Assembly (NCBI GenBank): GCA_016281915.1
Contig: JAEEJO010000041.1
Location: 1 to 60,869 of the forward strand
Length of the DNA stretch: 60,869 bases
Reading direction: 5' to 3'
From: Clostridiales bacterium
GTDB taxonomy: Bacteria > Bacillota > Clostridia > Oscillospirales > UBA644
Part shown: piece after piece, positions 51,349 through 60,690 of the stretch
Layout of the letters: each line of letters begins with the position of its first letter
Position numbering within the stretch: position 1 is the stretch's first letter
The notes under the pieces: model-generated
What the model was told of the DNA's origin: nothing
What the model saw: only the letters and a program-made list of their open reading frames with translations
Database searches by the model: none
Made by a program: the position numbers and the translations under genes

Positions 51349-52428
51349 TTATTCGATTACCGCATTGTCCGTAACGAAAGCGGGAATCGTGATCGTTTGC
51401 ATTACGTACTGTTTCAGATACGGCATACCGTAAGTTTCAACGTAATCGGAAAGTCCTGCGTCTGAAACATTCATATCAGTCACTTTGATATTTTCTTTTT
51501 CGGCTATTGCCTGAACTGCGAGAAACGCCTTTGCGGTTGTTTCATAAGCCTGCTTGTTATTCTCGATATAAACATCAACGTTTTCGTAGCCGGCGTAGTT
51601 ATACATAAATTCATCGAGAGAAACACCGTACATATCAGCGTAATACTGATAGTCCGAAAGGTCGGAGCGGATGACGAAATCCATTACCTGTTTCGGAATT
51701 TCGCCCTTGATCTCGCTCTGAGTGATAAGCTCTGTGAAGAAATCTGATTTCTGCTGGTTTATAAGCCACGTGCGGATATCCTCTTTGAGAGCGTCTACAC
51801 TGTCAAAACCGTAGTCTTTCGCAATATCATCGTTAAGCTCGATATCCAGCTCTTCGCCGTTTATGTGGTTTATTGTAACGTCAAATACCGCATCCTTGCC
51901 GTTGAGAGAATCTACGCCGTAAGTTGCGGGGAAGGTTACCTCCACATCGAATCTGTCACCGGGGAAATGGCCGATAAGCTGCTCAAGAAAATCGTCTATA
52001 TAGTTTGTTACGCCGATGGTAACGTCTGTTCCCATACCGCCGGTAGAACCGCCTTCAAATTCAACACCGTCTACCCTGCCCACATAATCGATGTTTACGC
52101 TGTCGCCGTCTTCAACCGCTCTGTCGGTAATTTCTTCATACGTCGTGTATTCTGCAAGTATCGACTCGATCTGAGAATTCAGGTCGTCTTCTGAAGCTTC
52201 GAAAACCGAGGCGGATATCTTCACGCCTTTGTATTCAGGAAGTTCTACGTAGTCTGACGCCGTCAAACCGTTGAAAAATCCGTCTGTGTCAAGTCCGTCG
52301 CTTGCAAAGTAGTTTGAAAGATCGTAATCCTGTTCTTTTTTTCCGCCCAATGTGCTTAAATTACAACCCGAAAGGACAAATGCTGAAATAAGAAGCAGAA
52401 TAAGGATTGCTGATAGTTTTTTATTCAC
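51349..52428 (-). CDS. Trigger-factor-like foldase lipoprotein (FKBP-type PPIase)
   Basis: A 359-residue exported lipoprotein. The lipobox is FVLSGC (C22). Residues about 55-95 are a helical spacer, about 103-190 an FKBP-like prolyl isomerase domain (GDSVNIDYVGRVDGVEFEGG, FPATYGVDSLNGKDAVFDV), and about 195-345 resemble the trigger-factor C-terminal chaperone domain. The ribosome-binding N-terminal domain of cytosolic trigger factor is missing, replaced by the lipid anchor. It probably helps secreted proteins fold outside the membrane, like PrsA in other Gram-positives. It is last in the leftward operon behind the heterodimeric ABC exporter (56 bases after its stop). Confidence 0.88.
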   Translation of the reverse strand: MNKKLSAILILLLISAFVLSGCNLSTLGGKKEQDYDLSNYFASDGLDTDGFFNGLTASDYVELPEYKGVKISASVFEASEDDLNSQIESILAEYTTYEEITDRAVEDGDSVNIDYVGRVDGVEFEGGSTGGMGTDVTIGVTNYIDDFLEQLIGHFPGDRFDVEVTFPATYGVDSLNGKDAVFDVTINHINGEELDIELNDDIAKDYGFDSVDALKEDIRTWLINQQKSDFFTELITQSEIKGEIPKQVMDFVIRSDLSDYQYYADMYGVSLDEFMYNYAGYENVDVYIENNKQAYETTAKAFLAVQAIAEKENIKVTDMNVSDAGLSDYVETYGMPYLKQYVMQTITIPAFVTDNAVIE

Positions 52429-52484
52429 TTTTTTTCCTCCGATTTATTATTTATTTATGTTTTATTTTTCAGTCGCAGCATGGG

Positions 52485-54236
52485 CTATTCCGTTTCAAAC
52501 TGGCTTTCATAAAGCTGCCTGTAAAATCCGCCTGCTTCAAGAAGCTGTTTATGCGTGCCCCTTTCGATGATCTTGCCGTCCTTCATAACAAGCACAAGAT
52601 CTGCCTTTGTGATAGTGGAAAGTCTGTGCGCCACAACAAAGCTTGTGCGCCCCTCGGTCATCTCGTCAAACGCTTTTCTGATCCGAAGCTCCGTCATGGT
52701 ATCTATAGACGACGTAGCCTCGTCAAGAATGAGCATTGGCGGCAGCGCAAGCATTACGCGGCTTATGCAAAGCATCTGCTTCTGACCCTGAGAAAGATTG
52801 TCCCCGTCCTCATTGATAAGAGTATCATAACCGTTTTCAAGGCTTGAAATAAAGGTGTCTGCATGAGCGCGGACAGCTGCGGCGACTATCTGTTCACGGG
52901 ATACGTTCTTTCTTCCGTAAGCGATATTTTCCGCAACGGTTCCGTTTTTCAGCCACGTTTCCTGCAGCACCATGCCGAACCCGGAGCGCAGAGAGTCAAC
53001 GTCAAGCTCTTTTACTGGAACGCCGCCGAGCCGTATTTCGCCTGATCTGACGTCGTAAAACCGAAGCAAGAGGTTTATAAGCGTTGTTTTTCCGCAGCCT
53101 GTAGGTCCGACAATTGCGATCATTTTCCCGTAAGGGACAGCAAGATCGAAGTTTTCAATGAGCGGTTTTTCGGGCGCGTATGAGAAGGAGACCGAAGAAA
53201 ACTCTATCTCTCCGCCTACCTGCGCGGTTTTTTCTCCCGAAATATCAGACTCTGTAGGTTTTTCGTTAAGCACCGCAAAGATCCTTTCGGCGGAAGCCTT
53301 TGCGCCAACGAATTCCGCTATGACGCCGGATATCTCGTTGAAGGGTTTTGTATACTGATTGGCATACATCAGAAAAGATGAAAGCTGACCGACGGAAACC
53401 GCGCCTTCTATAGCGTAGAAAGCGCCGAGAATACCTACCGCGGCATATACAGCGTTGTTTACAAAGCGTGTTGCGGGGTTTGTTATCGATGAAAAGAAGA
53501 GTGCGCGAACGCCGCATTTTCGAAGTTCCTCACCTGTCGTCGCGATCTTTTTTTCCATTTCGTCCTTCATTCCGAAAACGTTTACTGTTTTTGCTCCTCC
53601 TACGGACTCTTCAATAAGAGACGTCATATCGCCGCGGATCTCGGACTGTTTTTTAAACATCGAGTAAGTGTTTTTTGCTATAAACGACGCAACGAAAAGA
53701 GAAAGCGGCGTAAAAAGAACGACGACAAGCGCAATGGGTATATTTATCGAAAACATAAACCCTATCGTGGCAAAAATGGTCAGAAGCCCGGTAAAAAGCT
53801 GTGAAAAGCCCATGAGAAGTCCGTCAGAGAGCTGCTCGACATCGTTTATCACTCTTGAAATAATATCTCCGTGAGCATGCGAGTCTATATACCCAACGGG
53901 AAGGTCTGTTATTTTATAAAAAAGATCTTTTCTGAGTTTCAATACGGTTTTGTATGTGATGATATTGGTCAGATGCGTCATCAGCCACTGACATACCGAT
54001 GCGCCGATAACTACTGCGGAATAAATAAGAACGAGAGAAAGAACGGTGTTGAAATCCACATCGTCTTTTTTAACCATTGCATCTACCGCTCTGCCTGAAA
54101 TTATCGGAGCAAAAAGCGATAGCGCAACGTATGCGGCGGCAAAAACAAGAGAGAAGATCAGGTGGATCCGATACGGAAAAACAAGAGAAATAATTCTTTT
54201 TATTACGCCGTCGGATTTTACGGTTTTATTTTTCAT
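52485..54236 (-). CDS. ABC exporter half-transporter, canonical ATPase subunit
   Basis: A 583-residue fused membrane/ATPase half-transporter (type IV exporter). Six membrane helices lie in residues about 20-310; the ATPase domain has Walker A GPTGCGKT (377-384), signature LSQGQ (481-485), Walker B with catalytic Glu LILDEATSS (E506) and switch His VVAHRLS (H537). All catalytic residues are intact. ATG 54236 has GGAGGT upstream; the frame extending to 54344 re-reads the previous gene. It overlaps the end of the upstream half-transporter by 11 bases, so the two are made together as a heterodimer, probably for drugs or lipids, as in LmrCD/TM287-288-like pairs. Confidence 0.93.
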   Translation of the reverse strand: MKNKTVKSDGVIKRIISLVFPYRIHLIFSLVFAAAYVALSLFAPIISGRAVDAMVKKDDVDFNTVLSLVLIYSAVVIGASVCQWLMTHLTNIITYKTVLKLRKDLFYKITDLPVGYIDSHAHGDIISRVINDVEQLSDGLLMGFSQLFTGLLTIFATIGFMFSINIPIALVVVLFTPLSLFVASFIAKNTYSMFKKQSEIRGDMTSLIEESVGGAKTVNVFGMKDEMEKKIATTGEELRKCGVRALFFSSITNPATRFVNNAVYAAVGILGAFYAIEGAVSVGQLSSFLMYANQYTKPFNEISGVIAEFVGAKASAERIFAVLNEKPTESDISGEKTAQVGGEIEFSSVSFSYAPEKPLIENFDLAVPYGKMIAIVGPTGCGKTTLINLLLRFYDVRSGEIRLGGVPVKELDVDSLRSGFGMVLQETWLKNGTVAENIAYGRKNVSREQIVAAAVRAHADTFISSLENGYDTLINEDGDNLSQGQKQMLCISRVMLALPPMLILDEATSSIDTMTELRIRKAFDEMTEGRTSFVVAHRLSTITKADLVLVMKDGKIIERGTHKQLLEAGGFYRQLYESQFETE

Positions 54237-55938
54237 TGTGCACCTCCGACGTCTGTGACGCGCATATCTCAGCGTATACGGGGCACGTTTCAAGCAGAAT
54301 GTCGTGCGTTCCCGCCCCCGCAAGCTTTCCTTCGTGAAGGACAAGGATCACGTCCGCACGTTTTACCGCAAAAATACGCTGTGAAATAATAAAGACCGTT
54401 TTTTTGTCCGGCAGCGCCGCTATTGATCTGCGAAGCGCCGAATCGGTGGCATAATCGAGCGCCGAAGCGCTGTCGTCAAGGATAAGAACGTCGGAACGTC
54501 CCACAAGAGCGCGGGCGATGGTAAGTCTCTGCCTTTGTCCACCCGAAAAATTGGTTCCCGCTTTCGCGACCGGTCTGTCGAGATCTTTTCCGATAAAATC
54601 AGAAGCCATTGCCGTATCAAGCGCAGAAAAAAGCTCCTCATCGGATGCGTTTTTATCGCGCCATAAAAGATTTTCACGAACCGTTCCCGAAAAAAGCGAA
54701 GCCTTCTGCGGAACGGAGGCAAACGCTTTGCGAAGTGATGAAAAAGTATATTCTTTAACGGGTCTGCCGTTGATAGCGACCGTTCCTTCCGTCGGATCGG
54801 CTTCACGCAGAAGAAGCGACGCAACGGTGGATTTACCCGAACCGGTGCTTCCCACTATGCCTACGGTCATTCCCTTTTCTATGCTGAAGGAAACATTTTT
54901 TACCGAAAGACCCGAAGCGCCGGGGTATTTATACGAAACGTTTCTGAATTCTATTTTATCTACGCCTTCAAGCTCCTCTGTCCCGTCTGCAAGTGACGGT
55001 GAAACCGCAAATACCTCGTTTATTCTTGAAGCTGAAGACGATGATTTCGTTATCATTACTATAAGATTCGCAAGAGCAAGAAGCGCGATAAGGATCTGCG
55101 TCATATAATTGAGAAGTGCGATGACCTGTCCCTGCGTGATATCTCCTGCGTTTACCGAAAAAGCGCCGAACCACATAAGCACGGCTGCCGCGATATTTAT
55201 CAGCGAATATGAAAGCGGATTCAGAAGCGCAGAGATCTTGCCCGAAAGGATCTGCGAGGCGTAAAGGCCGTTTGCGGCAACGTCGAACTCGCTTTTCTCG
55301 TCATCCTGAGCGGCAAAGGAGCGGACGACGCGCGCACCGGTTAGGTTTTCGCGTGTTTTTACGGTTATTCTGTCAAGATTTTTCCGCGTTCCTGTATAAA
55401 GCGGCAGGAGTTTTTTCATTATCAGCCATACTGTAACGGAAAGGACCGTTACCGCCACGGCAAAAATAAGGGCAAGACGTATATTTATCATAAAAGATGC
55501 CGCTACCGCGCCTATTATTATAAACGGTGAGCGCAAAAGAAGACGAAGGATCAGATTTATTCCCGACTGCGTCTGAATAACGTCCGCGCCGAGACGTGTT
55601 ATGAGCGACGACGTGCCGAATCTGTCAAGCTCGGCAGAAGAAAAAGAAGCGATATGCCGATAAAGATCGTTTCTCAGCTCGGTCCCGAAAGCCATTGACG
55701 CCTTTGCGGCAAAATACTGAGCGGTTATCGAGCATACGAAGCCGAGCAGTCCCATAAAAACAACGATAAACCCGCAAAGCAGCACGTGATCGGTATCTTT
55801 GTTTCTGATACCTGTATCGATCATATCTGCCATTATTACGGGCACGGTAAGCTCAAAGCACGCTTCAAGAAATTTGAACAGCGGGCCGAGTATGCTCTCA
55901 AGGCGGTGATTTTTCAGATAGCGTAAAAGTTTTATCAT
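54226..55938 (-). CDS. ABC exporter half-transporter, degenerate ATPase subunit
   Basis: A 570-residue half-transporter. The membrane part covers about 15-310, with Walker A GSTGSGKS (363-370) and signature FSGGQ (464-468) intact. The catalytic Glu after Walker B is Asp (LILDDSAS, D488-D489), and the switch His is Gln (ISQR, Q520). That is the pattern of the degenerate-site partner in heterodimeric exporters such as TM287. ATG 55938 is chosen over 56019 because the longer frame would begin upstream of the -10 region; the ribosome site is only fair. The promoter is at 55985-56013. It is first in the operon. Confidence 0.93.
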   Translation of the reverse strand: MIKLLRYLKNHRLESILGPLFKFLEACFELTVPVIMADMIDTGIRNKDTDHVLLCGFIVVFMGLLGFVCSITAQYFAAKASMAFGTELRNDLYRHIASFSSAELDRFGTSSLITRLGADVIQTQSGINLILRLLLRSPFIIIGAVAASFMINIRLALIFAVAVTVLSVTVWLIMKKLLPLYTGTRKNLDRITVKTRENLTGARVVRSFAAQDDEKSEFDVAANGLYASQILSGKISALLNPLSYSLINIAAAVLMWFGAFSVNAGDITQGQVIALLNYMTQILIALLALANLIVMITKSSSSASRINEVFAVSPSLADGTEELEGVDKIEFRNVSYKYPGASGLSVKNVSFSIEKGMTVGIVGSTGSGKSTVASLLLREADPTEGTVAINGRPVKEYTFSSLRKAFASVPQKASLFSGTVRENLLWRDKNASDEELFSALDTAMASDFIGKDLDRPVAKAGTNFSGGQRQRLTIARALVGRSDVLILDDSASALDYATDSALRRSIAALPDKKTVFIISQRIFAVKRADVILVLHEGKLAGAGTHDILLETCPVYAEICASQTSEVHNEK

Positions 55939-55984
55939 CGGCGTTGATCTTCTCTTCGGTAATGGGTGATGTAATATTTTGTTA

Positions 55985-56013
55985 ATTATATCATAAACGA
56001 ACGGAAATATCAA
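55985..56013 (-). promoter_or_regulatory. Promoter of the ABC exporter - foldase operon
   Basis: On the minus strand TTGATA and TATAAT 17 bases apart, TGA before the -10 box, 46 bases from the ATG. Confidence 0.75.
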
Positions 56014-56075
56014 CAACAAAACAGTGGCATGTTTAGTCTTTCTTCGCTTTTTGCGATATTTGACAAAAATAACTG

Positions 56076-56104
56076 TTGAATTATTGGTTTTGATATGTTA
56101 TAAT
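56076..56104 (+). promoter_or_regulatory. Promoter of the twin MutS-like operon
   Basis: TTGAAT and TATAAT 17 bases apart, 35 bases before the ATG at 56140. A TTGACA at 56060 is too far from this -10 box. Confidence 0.7.
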
Positions 56105-56139
56105 ATATCTCAGTTAGAAAGGAACGGAGATAGAAATAG

Positions 56140-56877
56140 ATGCTTTCTGCAATTCATTCTGTCCTGCCGATCGCAATGTCGTTTTTTCAGGTTTTCGGAC
56201 TTGTTATTCTGATATCGGCTTCAACAGTTGCGCTGCTTTGTTTTGTTATAATACCGCTCACAAGATACCTTGTATTACGGATAATCCTGTTTTTCAGGTG
56301 TTTGTTTTGCGGTGCAAAGTTTGCCAGGGTAGGCATTCCGGGATTTATTATCCCGCATTTCTGGAATCATAAGCCGGATTATATGCTGCTTTCAGGCAAC
56401 AAGCTTTATCTGATAAAGCTTCGCAGCTACCGCAAGCTTAAATCGACCGTCAGGTTTTCCGACCCAGACTATTGGGAAATATCGAGCCACCGCGGTCTTG
56501 CTCCGACGGAAAACGAAGGCGTTATAGGCTCTATGACGATGGCTTTTCACAATTTCACCGTTCACAAACGCAAAAGAAAGTCGCCCGTAGGTCTTGTTAA
56601 ATATGCAGCGTCGGTAAACTACGCTATTCAGGATAAACCCGTTTCCTGCGTCCCGGTAGTGCTGATCAATCCGTCGGTAAAGGACGTCCGAACAAAAAGC
56701 AATATCGAGCTTATAGACGGCGACACGATTTTTTACGGAATAGTTATCGCAAACAGCTTTTTCCCGTCAAAACCGGAAAAATGCGCCGTTTCGGGCAAAG
56801 AAGCCCGCGCGATATTCAAAGCTGCGCGCCGTGCGATGAGAAAAAAACATTACGTAGAGATGAAGAAAGGATTTTGA
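56140..56877 (+). CDS. Uncharacterised membrane protein (first gene of the MutS-like operon)
   Basis: A 245-residue protein with a hydrophobic N-terminal region (about 9-56, room for one or two membrane helices), ending in RCLFCGAKFARVGIP, and a basic domain of about 185 residues (KSTVRFSDPDYWEIS, KRKRKSPVG, SNIELIDGDTIF, ending FKAARRAMRKKHYVEMKKGF). By the positive-inside rule the basic part is probably cytoplasmic. I recognise no family. The C terminus could contact nucleic acid or the ATPases. Strong AAAGGAACGGAG ribosome signals precede the ATG, and the first MutS-like gene starts four bases after its stop, so they are coupled. Confidence 0.8.
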   Translation: MLSAIHSVLPIAMSFFQVFGLVILISASTVALLCFVIIPLTRYLVLRIILFFRCLFCGAKFARVGIPGFIIPHFWNHKPDYMLLSGNKLYLIKLRSYRKLKSTVRFSDPDYWEISSHRGLAPTENEGVIGSMTMAFHNFTVHKRKRKSPVGLVKYAASVNYAIQDKPVSCVPVVLINPSVKDVRTKSNIELIDGDTIFYGIVIANSFFPSKPEKCAVSGKEARAIFKAARRAMRKKHYVEMKKGF

Positions 56878-56880
56878 TAG

Positions 56881-58443
56881 ATGAAACTGTTTTTCGATCC
56901 GATAAAAGCCCAGCCGGATGTAAAACCGCTCGACTACTGCGTTGCGATTGACATGCAGCTTGAAGAGCTTCTGAATGCGTTTCTTTCATCAAAACATCAG
57001 GAGGAAGCGACGCTTGAAATAATCAACCAGTTCTGCAGCGATCCCGAGATCATCTCATACCGCGCAGATATCGTAGACGACATGATAAACAGCGACGCGT
57101 TTTTCTCGCTTTTCTGCGATCTGAGGGCAGACCTTTGGGACCTGAACCTGCTGTACGAGCTTAAAATGTTTAAAAACGTTCCTGAAATGGCAACGATGAA
57201 AACATTTCTGATAATAGAAAAATTCACGGAAGTATATAAAAAATTCATGGACGGCGCAGAGGCGATAGATAAAACAGGGCTCTCCGCAACCGTAAAGGAT
57301 ATACTTTCGCAGACGTATTCAGACAGCATGAAAAAGCAGCTTGACGCCATTCTCAAGGATATGAGCGGACTTCGCGAAAGCCTTGAAACGATAGGCGAGA
57401 TTCGTTTGAACAGATATTTTTCACGCGGTCAGAACATCGAAAACAGCATAATTCCGAAAACGGAAGAGCCTTCTCTCACCATGCAGCTTGCAGGCATTTC
57501 GGAACGTCTCGGTCTTGACGCGGCAGAAGCGTATGCCCCCGCGGTTCATCAGCCGAGAGAATTTACGCGTCCCGTTTTCAAAGCTCTTTATACGCTTTAT
57601 TATGATATTTTCAAGAATATCGATGCTTTCCACGAAAAATACAAGGACGTTTTCGACACGTCGTGGCTTGACCTTATCAGAAAACTTGACGCCGTTATCG
57701 GATTTGCGAGAATATTCCGTGAGATAAAGGAAAAAGGCTTCGACTGCGTTAAGGCAACGGCCTCCGACACTACCGATATACTTGATTTTTACAGTCTTTT
57801 CCTTGTCAAAAGAGGACTTGCGCCGGATCAGGTGGTCTATAACGATTATATTTACGATAAAAGCTCGTTCTTCTTTATTACCGGCCCGAATGCTGGCGGT
57901 AAGACGATATATCTTTCCGCCGTCGGTCTTTGCCAGCTGTTTTTCCAGGCATGCGGCCACGTTCCCGCAAAAAAGGCAAAGATAAAGATCATGAAGAGAA
58001 TGTTCACGCATTTCCCGGTAGAGGAATACAACGATAACTCGGGAAGACTCGTAGAAGAGCAGGGAAGAGTTGAAAGGATACTCAAAGATGCGCCCGACGG
58101 ATGCAGTCTTGCTCTTTTCAATGAGACATATTCTTCAACAAAAGCTGATATCGCATATAAGCTTTCTACCGAACTTGTTGACAAAGTGCTGGAGCACGAT
58201 ATTTCCGGACTTTTCGTTACGCATCTTCACAGTCTTAAGGACTATGCCGCGGAAACCTACGAAAGACCGCACCCCGCAGGCGTGCTTACCGCTCTTAACG
58301 ATGAAAAGACTGGCAAGAGACTTTATAAGATCGTCCCGCTCAGCACACAGAACTCATCGTTTGCGCGCGATATTCTTTTGAAATACGATATGACGGTAGA
58401 GCAGATGCTCGAACGCATACAGAAGAAGAGGGAGGAAAACTGA
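56881..58443 (+). CDS. MutS-like ATPase 1 (divergent, lacks mismatch domain)
   Basis: A 520-residue protein with a C-terminal MutS-type ABC ATPase: Walker A TGPNAGGKT (334-342), DNSGRLVEEQGRVERIL (385-401) in place of the family DD...STF region, Walker B-like LALFNE (E415, with Asn where MutS has Asp) and VTHLH (H448). The N-terminal 330 residues are helical and match the lever/clamp domains (III-IV) in a general way; the mismatch-recognition domain I with its FxE motif is absent, and there is no C-terminal Smr nuclease as in MutS2. It is thus a member of the poorly known MutS-like group. It is followed one base later by a second, different MutS-like gene. Heterodimer formation is the obvious hypothesis. 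Confidence 0.88.
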   Translation: MKLFFDPIKAQPDVKPLDYCVAIDMQLEELLNAFLSSKHQEEATLEIINQFCSDPEIISYRADIVDDMINSDAFFSLFCDLRADLWDLNLLYELKMFKNVPEMATMKTFLIIEKFTEVYKKFMDGAEAIDKTGLSATVKDILSQTYSDSMKKQLDAILKDMSGLRESLETIGEIRLNRYFSRGQNIENSIIPKTEEPSLTMQLAGISERLGLDAAEAYAPAVHQPREFTRPVFKALYTLYYDIFKNIDAFHEKYKDVFDTSWLDLIRKLDAVIGFARIFREIKEKGFDCVKATASDTTDILDFYSLFLVKRGLAPDQVVYNDYIYDKSSFFFITGPNAGGKTIYLSAVGLCQLFFQACGHVPAKKAKIKIMKRMFTHFPVEEYNDNSGRLVEEQGRVERILKDAPDGCSLALFNETYSSTKADIAYKLSTELVDKVLEHDISGLFVTHLHSLKDYAAETYERPHPAGVLTALNDEKTGKRLYKIVPLSTQNSSFARDILLKYDMTVEQMLERIQKKREEN

Positions 58444-58444
58444 A

Positions 58445-59968
58445 ATGTATCCCGAATTTGATCTTCTTTATAAAAACCCTTCAAAGACTGAATCGTCAAA
58501 ACAGCTCGAAATGTCCATGAAAAGTCTGCTTCTTGACGAAGTAGTGAACGGCGTTACGGTAGACATAATTCTTCAGAAAAAGATGTTTGCCCTGCTCAGC
58601 CATCCCGAACAGGACCTCGAAAACCTTATCTGGAGAAAAGAGATACTCGATGATTTCAGGCGTAACGCTTCCCTTCTTCATGAATTCGAGCTTATCGAGA
58701 GGCTAAATCTCAAACTTGAAGACGCGCTGAAAATAGTAAAGACATCCGCGGCGTCCATAATAACTACAACCGGCGGAAGAGCCACCACGTCGGACAGAGA
58801 ATCTTCGATCTTCACCGTTCAGACGCTCGCCGACTGTATTCTTAAAATACAGGAAATTTACGAGCAATACGGAAAAACGCTTGCGAAAAAAGATCTGCGT
58901 TCAGAGCTGATGGTATCCATGCGTGAATTTGTAAAGACTCAGGTCGAAAATCCCGCTTTCGGCGAGCTGAAAGCGCTTGCCTCGGAGCTTGCCGAATCGC
59001 TCAACCTCAACACTTCTTTCGTTATTCTCACAAAGCTTGACAAATATATCCGCATTCTTGACTGCGAAATGTTCGCGCTCACGTCAGATCCGTATAATTA
59101 CGGTCAGGGAACGCCCGTTTTGAAAGACAAGGATAAAACGGTCATTTCCATCGGCTTTGACGTTGATTCGGACCAGCAGCTTCAGTTCCTTGCCGAAAGA
59201 AGCATGATAAAGCTTGTTTCGTTTATGGAATCGATTACGTATCAGCTCAAAAAACCGTTTGACAAAATACGAGACGGCTTTTATTTCTATGATTTTGCGG
59301 CGATCCTCGAACGCACATACGAACGTCTCGGACTGCCTATGTGCATTCCGGAATTCTGCACTGAAGGCAACAGATTTGAGTGCAAAAACATTTACGACCT
59401 GTGGTTCGCGCTCAAGCAGTATCAGAAGAACAGAAACGAACGTCCGGGAGACGTACTTGTTCCCAACGACGCGATCTTCGGCAAAGACTGCGCGGCGTAT
59501 GTCATCACCGGTAAAAACAATGCGGGAAAAACCGTATTTTTACGCGCCGTAGGTATAATCCAGCTTCTTGGTCAGGCTGCGCTCCCCGTTCCCTGCACCG
59601 AAGCGGTCATCACCCCCGTTGCCGGCGTATACGCCTACTTCACTGCTCTTGATATCGGTCAGGGCAGATTTGAAGAAGAGGTCGAAACCGTATCGGGATT
59701 TCTTGATATGCTCAAACCGAACGACATGCTTCTTTTCAACGAGGTATATCAGTCAACGTCGTTTGACGAAGCTGCCGTTGCGCTCAGCGAATTCATTGCG
59801 GTAGCGGCGCTTTATAAGGCAAGAGTTATCTCTGTTACGCATCTGCCGGACATGAAAAAGCACCTTTCGCAGCTGAAAGAAAAGCTTCGTTTTGACGGCG
59901 ACGTGGTTTATGCGAAAGCGGAAGAAAAAGACGGAGTATCAACCCACAGATTTGTTATAGAAAAATAA
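58445..59968 (+). CDS. MutS-like ATPase 2 (divergent paralog)
   Basis: A 507-residue MutS-type ATPase, clearly different from its upstream partner. Walker A is TGKNNAGKT (355-363; Pro of MutS GPNxxGK replaced by Lys), [10 protein letters not shown] (405-414) corresponds to the signature region, Walker B-like is MLLFNE (E433, again Asn for Asp), and the His switch is SVTHLPDM (H466). The N terminus (1-350) is helical with a flexible Thr/Ser-rich stretch near 101-122, and lacks domain I. GAGGAAAA lies before the ATG, which follows the partner stop by one base. Mismatch repair is not implied; no mutL is near. Rubrerythrin follows 23 bases on. Confidence 0.88.
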   Translation: MYPEFDLLYKNPSKTESSKQLEMSMKSLLLDEVVNGVTVDIILQKKMFALLSHPEQDLENLIWRKEILDDFRRNASLLHEFELIERLNLKLEDALKIVKTSAASIITTTGGRATTSDRESSIFTVQTLADCILKIQEIYEQYGKTLAKKDLRSELMVSMREFVKTQVENPAFGELKALASELAESLNLNTSFVILTKLDKYIRILDCEMFALTSDPYNYGQGTPVLKDKDKTVISIGFDVDSDQQLQFLAERSMIKLVSFMESITYQLKKPFDKIRDGFYFYDFAAILERTYERLGLPMCIPEFCTEGNRFECKNIYDLWFALKQYQKNRNERPGDVLVPNDAIFGKDCAAYVITGKNNAGKTVFLRAVGIIQLLGQAALPVPCTEAVITPVAGVYAYFTALDIGQGRFEEEVETVSGFLDMLKPNDMLLFNEVYQSTSFDEAAVALSEFIAVAALYKARVISVTHLPDMKKHLSQLKEKLRFDGDVVYAKAEEKDGVSTHRFVIEK

Positions 59969-59991
59969 TAATACAGATGGAGGATATAAAA

Positions 59992-60528
59992 ATGGAACTC
60001 AAAGGCAGTAAAACAGAAAAAAACCTTGCAACCGCTTTTGCGGGCGAATCTCAGGCATGTGTAAAATATCAGTATTATTCTTCACAGGCAAAAAAGGACG
60101 GCTACGTTCAGATAAGCAATATCTTTGCAGAAACTTCCGCAAACGAGAAGGAACATGCAAAGCTCTGGTATAAGCTTCTTCACGGCGGCGTTGCCTCCAC
60201 AGATAAAAACCTTCTTGCAGCCGCTCAGGGTGAAAACTTTGAATGGACGGAAATGTATGCGGAATTTGCCAAAACAGCAAGAGAAGAGGGCTTTGAAGAT
60301 ATTGCTAAGCTCTTTGACGGTGTTGCGGCAATAGAAAAAGAGCATGAGGCAAGATATCTCAAGCTTCTTGAAAATATCAACTCCGGCAAAGCATTCAAAA
60401 AACCCGTTATGACCGTTTGGAAATGCGCAAACTGCGGACATATCCATTACGGTGAAGCAGCTCCCGAAGTATGCCCCGTATGCAATCATCCGCAGGCTTA
60501 CTTTGAAGTAAAAGCCGAAAACTATTGA
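59992..60528 (+). CDS. Rubrerythrin
   Basis: A 178-residue non-haem iron peroxidase that removes hydrogen peroxide in anaerobes. The ferritin-like four-helix domain (1-140) carries the di-iron ligands in [22 protein letters not shown] and IEKEHEARY; the C-terminal rubredoxin-like domain has [10 protein letters not shown] and CPVC, so electron transfer is self-contained. ATG 59992 is preceded by GGAGG; the ATG at 59977 lies before that site. No terminator separates it from the MutS-like genes, so it is probably the last gene of that operon, though an own promoter inside cannot be excluded. A strong terminator follows. Confidence 0.95.
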   Translation: MELKGSKTEKNLATAFAGESQACVKYQYYSSQAKKDGYVQISNIFAETSANEKEHAKLWYKLLHGGVASTDKNLLAAAQGENFEWTEMYAEFAKTAREEGFEDIAKLFDGVAAIEKEHEARYLKLLENINSGKAFKKPVMTVWKCANCGHIHYGEAAPEVCPVCNHPQAYFEVKAENY

Positions 60529-60549
60529 TAACTGAAAAAAAATAACACT

Positions 60550-60585
60550 CTCCGGCAGATATCGGTGATCTGCCGGAGATTTTTT
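60550..60585 (+). terminator. Terminator of the MutS-like/rubrerythrin operon
   Basis: CTCCGGCAGAT pairs perfectly with ATCTGCCGGAG around a seven-base loop, then A and six T. Confidence 0.95.
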
Positions 60586-60630
60586 CGGTATGCGGTCAAA
60601 AATATTTCATAATTCTTTCGGCTGCGATTA

Positions 60631-60659
60631 TTGACAAACCGCAACGATTATTGTATAAT
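60631..60659 (+). promoter_or_regulatory. Promoter of tRNA-Ser(UGA)
   Basis: TTGACA and TATAAT, both perfect, 17 bases apart, 31 bases before the tRNA. Confidence 0.85.
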
Positions 60660-60690
60660 ATATATCGCCGAAGCTGATCGGCATATATAT

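Noticed and set aside
56881..59968. Canonical mismatch repair MutS or MutS2
   Set aside because: Neither protein has domain I with the mismatch motif or a C-terminal Smr domain, and both have an altered Walker B; no mutL is adjacent.
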